Below are positions 18,834 to 28,162 of a stretch of DNA of 54,905 bases, piece after piece. Every line of letters begins with the position of its first letter. The first letter of the stretch is position 1. A model generated the notes under the pieces. It worked only from the letters and a program-made list of their open reading frames with translations, searched no databases and had not been told where the DNA came from. The position numbers and the translations under genes were made by a program. This DNA comes from Candidatus Gastranaerophilales bacterium (GTDB taxonomy: Bacteria; Cyanobacteriota; Vampirovibrionia; Gastranaerophilales; Gastranaerophilaceae), in the NCBI GenBank assembly GCA_944326905.1, contig CALVFU010000007.1, positions 1-54,905 on the forward strand. Reading direction: 5' to 3'.

Positions 18834-20138
18834 ATGTTAAAAAAAATTCGTCATATAAAAATGCCGAAAGATGTCGGCTGGTTAATTCCGGGATTAGAAG
18901 TAAAACGCTGGTTTGCAATAATTCTTCTAGGCTCCTTTTTAATTCTATTTGGGATTTTAATTTTACTGAATATCGGAATTTTATCATGGTTATTAACATT
19001 TGCGAAATCTACCGTTAATTATATATCGCATGAACTTCTTGCAGGAGGCTTAATCATTGCGGGTATAATATTATTTTTTCTCGGCTGGCAAAAAACAAAT
19101 ATGTCTATAATGGACTTAAGGACAGAAAAAGACAGAAGTTCTGTTCTTGAAATTTTATATCGGCGAAGAAAATTGAACAGAGGTCCGCATATTGTCGCAA
19201 TAGGCGGCGGTACAGGATTATCAATGCTGCTAAAAGGGATTAAGCGTTTTACAAATAATATTACTGCAGTAGTAACAGTAGGAGATGACGGAGGAAGTTC
19301 AGGAAGATTGAGAGAAGAACTTGGCGTCCTGCCTCCTGGTGATATCAGGAACTGTTTAGCAGCTCTCGCTGATGATGAGGACTTAGTTACCCAGCTTTTT
19401 CAGTACAGATTCCAAAACGGTGAAGGCTTAGAAGGTCACAGTTTTGGTAATTTATTTTTAACTGCATTATGCTCAATAACAGGGGATATGGTAAGTGCGG
19501 TAAAAGAATCCTCGAAAGTTCTATCTATCCGCGGTGTCGTGCTTCCTGCTACATTAGATGATATGAAATTAGCTGCAAAGTTTGAAGACGGCAGGATTGT
19601 TCGCGGAGAATCAAATATTCCTGAAGCCGGCGGTGTTATTAAGCGTTTATTTACAGAACCTGAAAGATGTAATCCGTTGCCGGATGTTTTAACCGCAATA
19701 AAAGGGGCTGATTTAATAATTCTTGGACCTGGAAGTTTGTATACAAGCGTAATTCCTAATTTGCTGATAAGCGGAGTAGCTGATGCAATAGCAGCTTCGA
19801 AAGCGAAAAAACTATATGTCTGCAATATAATGACTCAGCCTGGTGAAACCGACGACTATACTGTTTCGGATCATATAAAAGCCTTAATTAAACATGCCGG
19901 GGGAAAAAGAATTATTGATGCCGTACTGGTTAATGATGTACTGCCAAATGTAATTTCCGAGGGCTACGCGGAAGCCGGTTCTTTCCCTGTGGTTGTTGAC
20001 AAGGATAAGCTTTCTTCTCTGAATATTGAAATTATATCTGCAAAATTAATTCAGGAAAATAAGTCAGGTTTAGTCAGACACAGCTCAAATAGAGTTGCAA
20101 GAGTAATATATTATTGGTTTAAAAAAAATAAAAAGTAA
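18834..20138 (+). CDS. yvcK: YvcK-family protein with N-terminal membrane anchor
   Basis: A CofD/YvcK-fold protein of the gluconeogenesis-factor family. In Bacillus YvcK binds UDP-GlcNAc and supports cell-wall homeostasis on gluconeogenic carbon sources. The nucleotide-binding GGGTGLSML (about residue 124) and DDGGSSGRLR with LPPGDIRNCL are present. Unlike the compact Bacillus protein, this 434-aa form carries two transmembrane segments (about 26-50 and 68-84), an extension also seen in cyanobacterial relatives. The ATG directly follows the pxpA stop. The function is inferred from the family. Confidence 0.9.
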   Translation: MLKKIRHIKMPKDVGWLIPGLEVKRWFAIILLGSFLILFGILILLNIGILSWLLTFAKSTVNYISHELLAGGLIIAGIILFFLGWQKTNMSIMDLRTEKDRSSVLEILYRRRKLNRGPHIVAIGGGTGLSMLLKGIKRFTNNITAVVTVGDDGGSSGRLREELGVLPPGDIRNCLAALADDEDLVTQLFQYRFQNGEGLEGHSFGNLFLTALCSITGDMVSAVKESSKVLSIRGVVLPATLDDMKLAAKFEDGRIVRGESNIPEAGGVIKRLFTEPERCNPLPDVLTAIKGADLIILGPGSLYTSVIPNLLISGVADAIAASKAKKLYVCNIMTQPGETDDYTVSDHIKALIKHAGGKRIIDAVLVNDVLPNVISEGYAEAGSFPVVVDKDKLSSLNIEIISAKLIQENKSGLVRHSSNRVARVIYYWFKKNKK

Positions 20139-20165
20139 TAATTTTCACCTCAAAAGAGCAGAAAA

Positions 20166-21008
20166 ATGAATATATCAAAGTTACACAAATTAAAAGAAGA
20201 AGGGAAAAAAATTGTAGGAATTACCGCCTATGACTATTCAACAGCCAAAATTATTGAGCAGAGCGGTGTAGATTTAATATTAGTTGGTGATTCATTAGCG
20301 ATGGTTGCACTTGGTTACAGAGATACCTATGTAGTGGGTATAGATGAAATGGTTGTTTTTACCAAAGCAGTAGCAAAAGGAGCCCCAAAATCCTTCATTG
20401 TAGGCGATATGCCATTTATGAGCTATAACATATCAATAGAACAAGGACTTGAAAACGCTGGTAAAATGATAAAAGCAGGAGCTTCTGCAATAAAAATAGA
20501 AGGCGCTAATAATTACCTTCTAACACTTGTATCAAGATGCGTTCAAAGCGGAATACCTGTTTTAGCACATCTGGGCTTTACTCCGCAATTTATGAACATA
20601 ATTGGCGGTCACAAAATCCAAGGGAAAACATATGACGCAACTTTAAACTTACTTGAATGGGGAACCAGACTTGCTGAAGCCGGTGCATTTGGACTTGTTC
20701 TTGAAATGGTGCCAGAAGAAAGTGCAAAATTTATAACCGATAATTTACCAATTCCAACTATAGGTATCGGGGCCGGTAGGTACTGCTCCGGGCAAATACT
20801 GGTTTCTGATGATATTCTTGGCAAATACACAGACTTTACTCCTAAATTTGCTAGACAATATGCAAACCTTAATAATATTATACAAAACGCAGTGTGTAAT
20901 TATGCAGCAGATGTACGCAGCGGAAGTTTTCCTGCTGAAAACGAAGTTTTTAACTTGAGTGAAACTGAATATAATAAATTAAAAGAGGATAAGAATTTTG
21001 TTAATTAA
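20166..21008 (+). CDS. panB: 3-methyl-2-oxobutanoate hydroxymethyltransferase
   Basis: PanB adds a hydroxymethyl group from methylene-tetrahydrofolate to 2-ketoisovalerate, giving ketopantoate for pantothenate and CoA synthesis. The 280-aa protein shows the TIM-barrel motifs GITAYDYSTAKI, VGDSLAMVALGY (metal-site aspartate) and GIGAGRYCSGQILV. It overlaps panC by 11 bp. panE/ilvC and panD are not in the window. Confidence 0.96.
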   Translation: MNISKLHKLKEEGKKIVGITAYDYSTAKIIEQSGVDLILVGDSLAMVALGYRDTYVVGIDEMVVFTKAVAKGAPKSFIVGDMPFMSYNISIEQGLENAGKMIKAGASAIKIEGANNYLLTLVSRCVQSGIPVLAHLGFTPQFMNIIGGHKIQGKTYDATLNLLEWGTRLAEAGAFGLVLEMVPEESAKFITDNLPIPTIGIGAGRYCSGQILVSDDILGKYTDFTPKFARQYANLNNIIQNAVCNYAADVRSGSFPAENEVFNLSETEYNKLKEDKNFVN

Positions 21009-21855
21009 AAAAATTAAAGAGTTAAGAGAATATTTGCAGCCATATAAAGCTGACAATGAAACAATTGGACTTGTGCCAACTATGGGTGCATTACATGCAG
21101 GGCACTTGAGCTTAATAAAGACAGCAAAATCTATGTGTGACAGAGTTGTTGTCTCTGTATTTGTTAATCCTATACAATTTGGACCAAATGAAGATTATAC
21201 TAAATATCCCAGGACTTTGGATGAGGATTACAAATTGTGCACACAAAACGGTGTTGACGCAGTTTTTTCACCATCCCCTGCAGAAATGTACGGCGAAGGA
21301 TTTATTTTATCAAACAATAATTTAACTTACGTCTGCCCGCCGTTTAACTATACTGATAAATTATGCGGAAAATCAAGAGTTGGACACTTTGACGGAGTCT
21401 GCACAGTTGTTAATAAGCTGTTTAATATTGCTCAGCCGGATTTTGCCTTCTTTGGAGAAAAAGATGCTCAGCAGCTTATAATTATAAAAAAAATGGTAAA
21501 AGACTTAAATATCCCTGTAGAAATAATCGGGTGCCCGCTTATCCGTGAAGAATCAGGGCTGGCTTTAAGCTCAAGAAACAAGTATCTTTCTGATGACGGG
21601 AAAAGAGAAGCTCTTGTACTTTATAAAATTTTACAAAATATAAAGAAATGTTATAAACAAGGTATTACAGATGTAGCTGCACTTAAAGAAACTGCTTTTA
21701 CTTTTTTAAATAATAATGTAGAATTAGAATATCTTGAAATATATGACGCTGATACGTTAGACGAACTAACAAAAGCTAATGATAATTCAAGAGCATTTAT
21801 AGCCTGCAAGGTTGAGGACGTAAGACTTATTGATAATATAAAGCTAGGAGAGTAG
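20998..21855 (+). CDS. panC: Pantothenate synthetase
   Basis: PanC condenses pantoate with beta-alanine using ATP through a pantoyl-adenylate. The nucleotidylyl-transferase motifs are clear: PTMGALHAGHLSLI with the HxGH-type HAGH, FVNPIQFGPNEDY, and the KMSKS-equivalent ALSSRNKYL. The 285-aa length is normal. The start is a TTG at 20998 inside the end of panB, with AGAGGA 9 nt upstream, so panB and panC are translationally coupled. Confidence 0.95.
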   Translation: MLIKKIKELREYLQPYKADNETIGLVPTMGALHAGHLSLIKTAKSMCDRVVVSVFVNPIQFGPNEDYTKYPRTLDEDYKLCTQNGVDAVFSPSPAEMYGEGFILSNNNLTYVCPPFNYTDKLCGKSRVGHFDGVCTVVNKLFNIAQPDFAFFGEKDAQQLIIIKKMVKDLNIPVEIIGCPLIREESGLALSSRNKYLSDDGKREALVLYKILQNIKKCYKQGITDVAALKETAFTFLNNNVELEYLEIYDADTLDELTKANDNSRAFIACKVEDVRLIDNIKLGE

Positions 21856-21857
21856 AG

Positions 21858-22718
21858 TTGAAAAAAATATTAGGATTTGCTGCACAATTTTCAAAATGGT
21901 TAGAGAATACTTTTCAATTTATTGCTGTTATTATGCTCTTATATTTGCTTTTGTTTACCTTGTATATGATGTTTTCAGTAGCAAATTCGAACGCCTTAGA
22001 TTTTCTCTCTCCTTTAGTAAATATAGTAATAAGTATTTCAGGATTAATCTGGAAAGATGCAAGCGGAATATTAAGTATTTGGGGCTTTATTACAGGTCTT
22101 TTATTAATAATATTCCTGTTTTTAATCTCTCAATTTCTAAAACAGCGGTTCAATATTCTAAGCAAAACTTTTTCGGATATGAAAATTAATTACCTAAAAG
22201 AAGAAGAAAAAAGAATTAATAAAGAACTGCATAAAGAAATTGAAAGCATGAATAAAAAAATTTCAGCATGCGTTATTTATCTTGAAATTAAAGCAAAAGA
22301 CAGTGTAAAAAATAAAGTAAATATAGAGGAACAATACAAACTTCTAAATCAATTTCTGTACTCAAAAACACAAATTATTCCTGAAAAAAGCGGTTACGGA
22401 TATGTATATAAATTTTCAAATATAGAAAAGATAGATAATTATATTGAATATTTTCTAAAAGTAATAAACTCAAGTGCCCCAATTGACTATTTGTGTATCC
22501 TGCAGGTCATAGAAACAACGTATTCAAATGCTGTTTATGATATAGAAAAAATCAGAAACGCAGGTATCTACAATAAAATTCTCTTGAACCCAACTACAAA
22601 TTTAAGATACGAGCATAATGCAGTACAGCAGTATTCTACAGGCGTTGTCGGCGATTATGTATTTGCAGGGGAAACGCATTCTATTTATGAATTAAAAGAA
22701 AAGACTTTTAATTGTTAA
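21858..22718 (+). CDS. Hypothetical membrane protein with cytosolic coiled-coil domain
   Basis: An unrecognised 286-aa protein. Hydrophobic segments lie at about residues 19-42 and 73-95, with a further weaker one at about 50-66. A charged coiled-coil-like stretch covers about 105-140 (Lys/Glu rich) and is followed by a soluble domain containing CILQVIETTYSNAVYDIEKI. The start is a TTG with AGGAGAG 5 nt upstream, two bases after the panC stop, so it shares the panBC transcript. No functional motif was found and no link to pantothenate can be shown. Confidence 0.7.
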   Translation: MKKILGFAAQFSKWLENTFQFIAVIMLLYLLLFTLYMMFSVANSNALDFLSPLVNIVISISGLIWKDASGILSIWGFITGLLLIIFLFLISQFLKQRFNILSKTFSDMKINYLKEEEKRINKELHKEIESMNKKISACVIYLEIKAKDSVKNKVNIEEQYKLLNQFLYSKTQIIPEKSGYGYVYKFSNIEKIDNYIEYFLKVINSSAPIDYLCILQVIETTYSNAVYDIEKIRNAGIYNKILLNPTTNLRYEHNAVQQYSTGVVGDYVFAGETHSIYELKEKTFNC

Positions 22719-22774
22719 TTTTTGTAACAAAAAGGCAATTTAGGGATTAATAAATACTTTATATATATAAGTTA

Positions 22775-22780
22775 TATAAT
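22775..22780 (+). promoter_or_regulatory. -10 box before the MgtE-N/FliG-like repeat gene
   Basis: A TATAAT ends 12 nt before the ATG at 22793, giving a leader of only about five nucleotides. No strong ribosome binding site is present and no clear -35 box was seen. Confidence 0.45.
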
Positions 22781-22792
22781 ATAGGTATTATT

Positions 22793-23698
22793 ATGGTAGC
22801 AATAGATACAAATATCTTTCATTTACAAAATGTACTTAACCTTTCTAATACAAGAATGCGGAATTATGCAGCCTCAACTGTCGATGAAATATTAAAAGCA
22901 GAGGCAGCACAGGGGAATACTAATGCAATTAATTACGCTAGAAAATTATATAACAATTCGGATGAATTAATTGAATTATTCAGACTGTTTGATCCTGAGA
23001 ATAAATATAGATTAATATCTGAAATGAGTTACCAGGAAAGAGAAGAAATTTTGCCGCTTTTAGAACAGGAAGACTTAGTTATTGGAATGCAGTTTTTCAC
23101 TAAAGACAAACTTTTAACATTATTACAAGATTTGAAGCCGGAAGAAATGATTAATTTGATGCTAAATACCTTTGACCTGGAACAAATAATGCTAATGATG
23201 CCGGAAGAAGAGTTACAGAAATTTTTTGAAAATAAAGAAGTAGAGAAAAAAGATGTCGCAAAATATTTAAAGAGCCTGCCCCCGGAATTAATGCAACAGT
23301 TAATGGAATCGCTAACAGGGGAACCCTCGTTTCAGGTTGATTCCACACAGATTATAAATCAAATAACTTCACTGGGTGATAAAGATTATGAAGCAGTAAT
23401 GGCAAGCATTGAACCGTTTATTCTAAGACAAATAATATTTTCAATGTCAAAAGATGACCCTAAATATTTAGAATTATTTGATAACGAAGTATACGTACAT
23501 ATGCTTAGTACATTAATGAAGCCTGATATTATAAAACCCATGGAAGTACTTGAGAAAGAAACCTTAATGGAAATGCTGACAGAGCTTGATGAAAATTATT
23601 TATCAGTAGTAATGGTACAAGTAGATACTCAGCAATTTGCAGAATATTTAATGAAAGATTGCAAACCATTCTTGGAAGAAATTGCATCAAAGCTGTAG
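22793..23698 (+). CDS. Soluble helical-repeat protein resembling MgtE-N/FliG modules
   Basis: A 301-aa protein without membrane segments. It is built of short helix pairs with acidic-proline turns: YQEREEILPLL, LKPEEMINLM, MPEEELQKFF, LPPELMQQLM. This pattern resembles the superhelical N-terminal domain of MgtE magnesium channels and FliG-type modules. The MgtE CBS and channel domains are absent, so it is neither a transporter nor a complete FliG. It probably acts as a protein-binding scaffold. Its end overlaps the convergent pncC gene by 12 bp. The repeat fold is inferred by eye and the role is unknown. Confidence 0.65.
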   Translation: MVAIDTNIFHLQNVLNLSNTRMRNYAASTVDEILKAEAAQGNTNAINYARKLYNNSDELIELFRLFDPENKYRLISEMSYQEREEILPLLEQEDLVIGMQFFTKDKLLTLLQDLKPEEMINLMLNTFDLEQIMLMMPEEELQKFFENKEVEKKDVAKYLKSLPPELMQQLMESLTGEPSFQVDSTQIINQITSLGDKDYEAVMASIEPFILRQIIFSMSKDDPKYLELFDNEVYVHMLSTLMKPDIIKPMEVLEKETLMEMLTELDENYLSVVMVQVDTQQFAEYLMKDCKPFLEEIASKL

Positions 23699-24163
23699 TA
23701 TTTTTTTTATAAATAGGAGAGTTTTATCAGCGAAAAATTCTTTCATTTGTTTTCTTGGGATATCAGGGGCAAGTAAAATCCGTTCAACAGTTATATTATC
23801 TTTAAAAAGAACGGCAGTGTAACAAAGTCCTACAGGTTTTTGCGGCGTACCGCCTCCAGGACCTGCAATTCCTGTAGTAGAAACACATATATCCGCCCCA
23901 GTCAAAGCTTTTAGTCCTTGAACCATTTCTCTTGCGCACTCTGGACTAACTGCTCCGTAATTTTCTAATGTAAATTCTGTTACATTCAATACAGAATTTT
24001 TTATAGCATTTGAGTAAGTTACAACATTATAAGTTACGTAATTAGAACTGCCTGGAACATCAGTCAATTTAGAGCTTAAAAGTCCTCCTGTACAAGATTC
24101 AGCAGTTGAAATGGTTAATTTATTTGATATTAAATATTTTCCTATTTCTTCTTCAACAGACAT
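23687..24163 (-). CDS. pncC: Nicotinamide-nucleotide amidohydrolase (CinA C-terminal domain, stand-alone)
   Basis: PncC deamidates nicotinamide mononucleotide to nicotinate mononucleotide and returns the by-product of DNA ligase to NAD synthesis. The 158-aa protein is the isolated CinA C-terminal domain, with the catalytic AESCTGGLLSSKLTDVPGSS and TGIAGPGGGTPQKPVG motifs. The N-terminal MoCF-like CinA domain is absent, as in E. coli PncC. An NAD-dependent DNA ligase gene at 30.2 kb is a plausible NMN source. Its ATG overlaps the stop of the upstream exported-protein gene (TAATG), so the two are coupled. It converges on the repeat-protein gene with a 12-bp overlap. Confidence 0.9.
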   Translation of the reverse strand: MSVEEEIGKYLISNKLTISTAESCTGGLLSSKLTDVPGSSNYVTYNVVTYSNAIKNSVLNVTEFTLENYGAVSPECAREMVQGLKALTGADICVSTTGIAGPGGGTPQKPVGLCYTAVLFKDNITVERILLAPDIPRKQMKEFFADKTLLFIKKILQL

Positions 24164-24774
24164 TAGTAATTACTCCTCTGCATAATAACTTTTCCTTTTT
24201 TGTTATAAAATTTATATTGGTTCCATACACCTTTAAATTCACCATTACCTTTGAAAATGTATTGGGTATCTCTTGATGTAAAATAACTTACACCTGCGAG
24301 TGTACCGTTTCGTCTGTATTGTTCAGCAAAGTAAGGAAAGTTTGGGTATAATCCCTTTATATTGTCTACATATCGCAAATTTCCCATTGCGTCATAGTAA
24401 TAAATTGTTTTGGGCTCGTCTTTTTTTTGGAGCCCATACATATAAAGCGATGCCATTTTTTTGAAGTACATAGCAGAAATGTTATATTCTCTATACTCTT
24501 TATATCCTGCCGCTGCAGCCATATAATGATTTTTATAATCTTTGTCTTTTAAATATTCTTTATATTTAGTTTTAAAATCTTCCATACGGATTTTTTTATC
24601 AGGAAGAGTTTCACCAAATATATTTGTCTGCATCTGTTTAATATTTTCATCTCTCTCCTCCTGCGTAATTTCATCCCAATTGAACACTACACTGCCTTGG
24701 AAAAGGAAATCTTCAGCAAAAACAGAAGGTACAAATAAATATAATATAAACAAACAGGAAATTAATTTTTTCAT
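24163..24774 (-). CDS. Exported hypothetical protein
   Basis: A 203-aa protein with a typical Sec signal peptide (MKKLISCLFILYLFVPSVFA) from the ATG at 24774; a GTG two codons upstream is less likely because it lies in the ribosome binding site AGAGGGTGG. The mature part has a helical acidic/basic first half. The second half is a Tyr/Gly/Asn-rich beta-repeat region (YYYDAMGNLRYVD, VSYFTSRDTQYIFKGNGEFK), reminiscent of YwqK-type beta repeats. Function unknown. It is translationally coupled to pncC and divergent from mnmG with a 57-bp gap. Confidence 0.72.
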   Translation of the reverse strand: MKKLISCLFILYLFVPSVFAEDFLFQGSVVFNWDEITQEERDENIKQMQTNIFGETLPDKKIRMEDFKTKYKEYLKDKDYKNHYMAAAAGYKEYREYNISAMYFKKMASLYMYGLQKKDEPKTIYYYDAMGNLRYVDNIKGLYPNFPYFAEQYRRNGTLAGVSYFTSRDTQYIFKGNGEFKGVWNQYKFYNKKGKVIMQRSNY

Positions 24775-24819
24775 ATCCACCCTCTTTACTAAAAATTATA
24801 TCATATAAGTATTTTGTAT

Positions 24820-24825
24820 TATAAT
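24820..24825 (+). promoter_or_regulatory. -10 box of mnmG, probable leaderless transcript
   Basis: A consensus TATAAT ends 6 nt before the mnmG ATG at 24832 with no Shine-Dalgarno sequence, the same geometry as at lepA and prfB. The -35 region is poor. Confidence 0.6.
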
Positions 24826-24831
24826 CATTTT

Positions 24832-26697
24832 ATGAGTTATTTGGAAAATAAATTTGATGTTATAGTCGTCGGAGCTGGTCATGCGGGGTGTGAGGCAGCA
24901 ATTGCAGCAGCGCGTCTTGGTGCAAAAGTTTTATTATTCAGTCTTAATCTTGATAATATTGCACTTATGCCTTGTAACCCAGCAATCGGCGGACCTGCTA
25001 AATCCACATTAGTAAGAGAAATTGATGCATTAGGCGGAGTAATGGGAGAAGCAGCTGACGCAACTTACATTCAAATGAAAATACTAAACTCTTCCAAAGG
25101 TCCTGCGGTCAGAGCATTACGAGCACAATCCGACAAAAAAGAATATATGCGATATATGAGAAATGTTTTAGAAAGTACAGAAAATATCTGGCTAAAACAA
25201 GCAACCGTAACAGAGCTAATCGCAAACAATGGCAGTATTGCAGGTGCTGTAGACGAATTTGGAAATGAATATTCTGCAAAAGCCGTTATTCTAACTACAG
25301 GGACATCTCTAAACGGGAAAATTTATATCGGACTAAAATCATATAATGCAGGAAGACTTGGAGAAATGCCCGCCATTGGGCTTTCAGCTTCACTAAAGAA
25401 ATTAGGTTTTACAGTTAAAAAACTAAAAACAGGAACACCTGCAAGAGTTGATAAAAGAACAATTGATTATTCTAAGATGACAATTCAACCGGGAGACGAA
25501 ACTCTCACCTTTTACTCATTTAAACCTAATCGTCCGATAAGACCGCAAGTACCATGTTATCTTACAAGGACAAATGAAGTTACCCACCAAATAATACGAG
25601 ATAACTTAGACAAATCACCAATGTATCAAGGGCTTATAGAGGGTGTCGGTCCAAGATACTGCCCGTCTATTGAAGACAAAGTAAAACGATTTGCATCAAA
25701 CCCGTCACACCATATTTTTATTGAACCGGAAGGGCTTAATACTTATGAAGTTTATATTCAAGGCTTTTCAACATCACTTCCGGCAGATGTTCAGGTTAAA
25801 ATGGTACGTTCGCTTCCGGGGCTGGAAAAAGCTCACATAATAAAACCAGCTTATGCTGTAGAGTATGATTATATTCCAGCCGTTCAAACAACCCATTCTT
25901 TAATGTCAAAGCCCATACAAGGTTTATTTTTTGCCGGGCAAATCAATGGTACAAGCGGCTATGAAGAAGCTGCCGCGCAAGGACTCGTTGCCGGAATTAA
26001 TGCAGTTAAATATCTTGACAATGCTGAGATGATAACTTTAAGCAGGAGCTCTTCTTACATTGGAACACTAATTGATGATTTAGTAACAAAAGATATCCAA
26101 GAGCCATACAGAATGCTAACTTCACGCTCTGAATACAGGCTGTTGCTCAGGCAGGATAACGCTGATGAACGATTAACTCCGCTTGGGTATAAAATCGGAC
26201 TTATTGATGAAAAACAGTATTCAATTTTTAAAACTAAACAAGAAAAAATAAAACAAGAAGTTGAACGTTTAAAACAATCAAAAATATCAGTTACTGAGGA
26301 AATAAATTCCATATTATCAAAATACGGAGAATCAATAGATAGAGGAATTCGTCTGGCAGAACTTCTTAAACGTCCAAATATTGATTACTCAGTATTAAAA
26401 GAACTCGATATTGAAACAAATGAGCTTAACTTACCCTGTGATATCACTCAAGAAGCAGAAATTTTAATTAAATATGACGGTTATATTAAACGCCAAGAAT
26501 GCCAGATAGAAAATACTGAGCAGCTTGAAAAATACAAAATTCCTGCTAATTTCGATTATAGCCTTGTAAAAAGTATCTCCTCAGAGAGTCGAGAAAAACT
26601 TGAGAAAATAAGACCAATAAATCTTGCCCAAGCTTCAAGAATTGGCGGTGTAAAGCCGGCAGACATTTCCGTTATGATGGTAATCTTAGGGAAATAA
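24832..26697 (+). CDS. mnmG: tRNA uridine-5-carboxymethylaminomethyl modification enzyme MnmG (GidA)
   Basis: The FAD-dependent MnmG, with MnmE, modifies the wobble uridine U34 of several tRNAs. The dinucleotide-binding motif VVGAGHAGCEAAIAAARLG opens the protein. NPAIGGPAKSTLVREIDALGG, YCPSIEDKV and the C-terminal SRASRIGGV-type region (AQASRIGGVKPADI) are all present. The length is 621 aa from ATG 24832; an upstream in-frame start at 24814 lies before the predicted transcript start. The RNA methyltransferase gene follows 1 bp later, giving a two-gene RNA-modification transcript. mnmE is not in the window. Confidence 0.96.
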   Translation: MSYLENKFDVIVVGAGHAGCEAAIAAARLGAKVLLFSLNLDNIALMPCNPAIGGPAKSTLVREIDALGGVMGEAADATYIQMKILNSSKGPAVRALRAQSDKKEYMRYMRNVLESTENIWLKQATVTELIANNGSIAGAVDEFGNEYSAKAVILTTGTSLNGKIYIGLKSYNAGRLGEMPAIGLSASLKKLGFTVKKLKTGTPARVDKRTIDYSKMTIQPGDETLTFYSFKPNRPIRPQVPCYLTRTNEVTHQIIRDNLDKSPMYQGLIEGVGPRYCPSIEDKVKRFASNPSHHIFIEPEGLNTYEVYIQGFSTSLPADVQVKMVRSLPGLEKAHIIKPAYAVEYDYIPAVQTTHSLMSKPIQGLFFAGQINGTSGYEEAAAQGLVAGINAVKYLDNAEMITLSRSSSYIGTLIDDLVTKDIQEPYRMLTSRSEYRLLLRQDNADERLTPLGYKIGLIDEKQYSIFKTKQEKIKQEVERLKQSKISVTEEINSILSKYGESIDRGIRLAELLKRPNIDYSVLKELDIETNELNLPCDITQEAEILIKYDGYIKRQECQIENTEQLEKYKIPANFDYSLVKSISSESREKLEKIRPINLAQASRIGGVKPADISVMMVILGK

Positions 26698-26698
26698 A

Positions 26699-28060
26699 AT
26701 GAAAAACGGAAATACTATTCTTTTAGATATCGAAAAATTAAATAGTGAGGGCGCAGGTATTGCCCGTTATAATAATTTTGTTATATTTGTAAAAAATTCC
26801 TGCCCCGGTGACAGATTAAAATGCAAAATAACAAAAGTTAAAAAGAATTATGCGGAAGCTGAAATAGAAGAAATAATTACACCTTCTGCATTCAGGGTTT
26901 CGCCAATGTGCAAGCTGCAAAAAATATGCGGCGGGTGTACATTACAGCATATAGAATACTCAAAGCAGCTAAGTTTAAAACAATCAATGGTTGAAGATAC
27001 TTTGCACTCTATTCTAGGAGAAAAACTAGCTGTAAATAAACCTATAAGCAGCGGGAAAGATTATGGTTACAGATGCAAGATTCAATATCCTGTAAGAAAC
27101 AAATCAAATAACGGCAGGTTGTATGCAGGATATTTCAAACAAGGTTCACATGAATTAATTAATATTAAATACTGCCCTATCCATCCTGAAATTTGTGATA
27201 AAATTATCGAATTTGTAAAGACAGAAGGGGAGAAAAAAGGAATCAGCGGTTATAATGAACAATCCAATTCAGGCATTTTAAAACATATAGTTTTAAGATA
27301 TTCAAAATTCAATAATGAAATTTTAGTTATCCTGGTTATAAATACTGAAGGAAGTATCCCAGAATGCGTAAAACTGCTATTAAAAAATTTATATGATAAT
27401 TTTAATAAAATAACAGGTGCCGGTGTAAATTTCAATAATTTAAAAACGAATGTAATCTTAGGTGAAAAGACAAAAATTCTCTATGGAAAAAATTATATAG
27501 AAGAAAAACTGGCAGATTTTGTATTTAAAATTGGTGCTGACACATTTTTTCAAGTCAACCCTGAATGTGCGGAGCTAATGTTTAAATACATAAAAACATA
27601 TATAACCGATACATTCACAAATCCTCGGCTGCTTGACGCGTATGCTGGTATTGCTGCATTTGGAATAACACTTTCGCCAATATGCAAAAATGTAGTAAGT
27701 GTTGAAATAAATAAACAGTCTGTAGAAAACGCTCAAAAAACAATAAAAGAAAATGATATAAAAAATGTAGAGGTTATAACTTCTGACAGCCTGAAATATA
27801 TAAAACAAACTAATGACACTTTCGATATAACAATTCTCGACCCGCCAAGAAAGGGATGCGGAGAAGAATTACTAAAGGAAGTACTTAGGATAACAAAAAA
27901 TAAAATAATCTACGTAAGCTGCAGTCCTAAAAGTCTTGCTACAGATTTAAAGTATTTACTAAAGAGCGGCTGCAAAGTAGAAAACATTCAGCCCTTTGAC
28001 ATGTTTCCAAATACTTTTCATGTAGAAAATGTGGCAGTTATAAGTACACCCTCTGCATAA
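26699..28060 (+). CDS. rlmD: RNA (uracil-5-)-methyltransferase, RlmD/TrmA family
   Basis: A SAM-dependent enzyme that makes 5-methyluridine in 23S rRNA (RlmD/RlmCD type) or tRNA; the exact target cannot be told. An N-terminal TRAM domain covers about 1-60. It is followed by iron-sulfur cysteines (CKLQKICGGCTLQ at about 72-83), the SAM-binding core (LLDAYAGIAAFGITL), the LDPPRKGCGEELL motif and the catalytic cysteine in YVSCSPKSLATDL. The length of 453 aa is typical. The ATG overlaps nothing and lies 1 bp after the mnmG stop, so it depends on the mnmG transcript. Confidence 0.9.
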   Translation: MKNGNTILLDIEKLNSEGAGIARYNNFVIFVKNSCPGDRLKCKITKVKKNYAEAEIEEIITPSAFRVSPMCKLQKICGGCTLQHIEYSKQLSLKQSMVEDTLHSILGEKLAVNKPISSGKDYGYRCKIQYPVRNKSNNGRLYAGYFKQGSHELINIKYCPIHPEICDKIIEFVKTEGEKKGISGYNEQSNSGILKHIVLRYSKFNNEILVILVINTEGSIPECVKLLLKNLYDNFNKITGAGVNFNNLKTNVILGEKTKILYGKNYIEEKLADFVFKIGADTFFQVNPECAELMFKYIKTYITDTFTNPRLLDAYAGIAAFGITLSPICKNVVSVEINKQSVENAQKTIKENDIKNVEVITSDSLKYIKQTNDTFDITILDPPRKGCGEELLKEVLRITKNKIIYVSCSPKSLATDLKYLLKSGCKVENIQPFDMFPNTFHVENVAVISTPSA

Positions 28061-28114
28061 AATACATATCTGTATTAAACACTATTCTCCTTATTTAAAA
28101 AAAATTCAAGCATA

Positions 28115-28142
28115 TAGACAAATAATTTTTACTTGATAAAAT
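28115..28142 (+). promoter_or_regulatory. Promoter of rpoZ
   Basis: TAGACA (28115-28120), a 16-bp spacer and TAAAAT (28137-28142). The predicted start near 28149 leaves AGAGG before the ATG at 28163 and rules out the in-frame upstream start at 28133. Confidence 0.6.
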
Positions 28143-28162
28143 GGATTGTAAAGAGGTTTATA

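Noticed and set aside
22713..22731. Inverted repeat TTGTTA...TAACAA after the panC-linked hypothetical gene
   Set aside because: Only six AT-only base pairs; too weak to call a terminator in this AT-rich sequence.
28062..28077. Inverted repeat AATACA...TGTATT after the rlmD-like gene
   Set aside because: A six-pair AT-rich stem without T tract; it could be chance.
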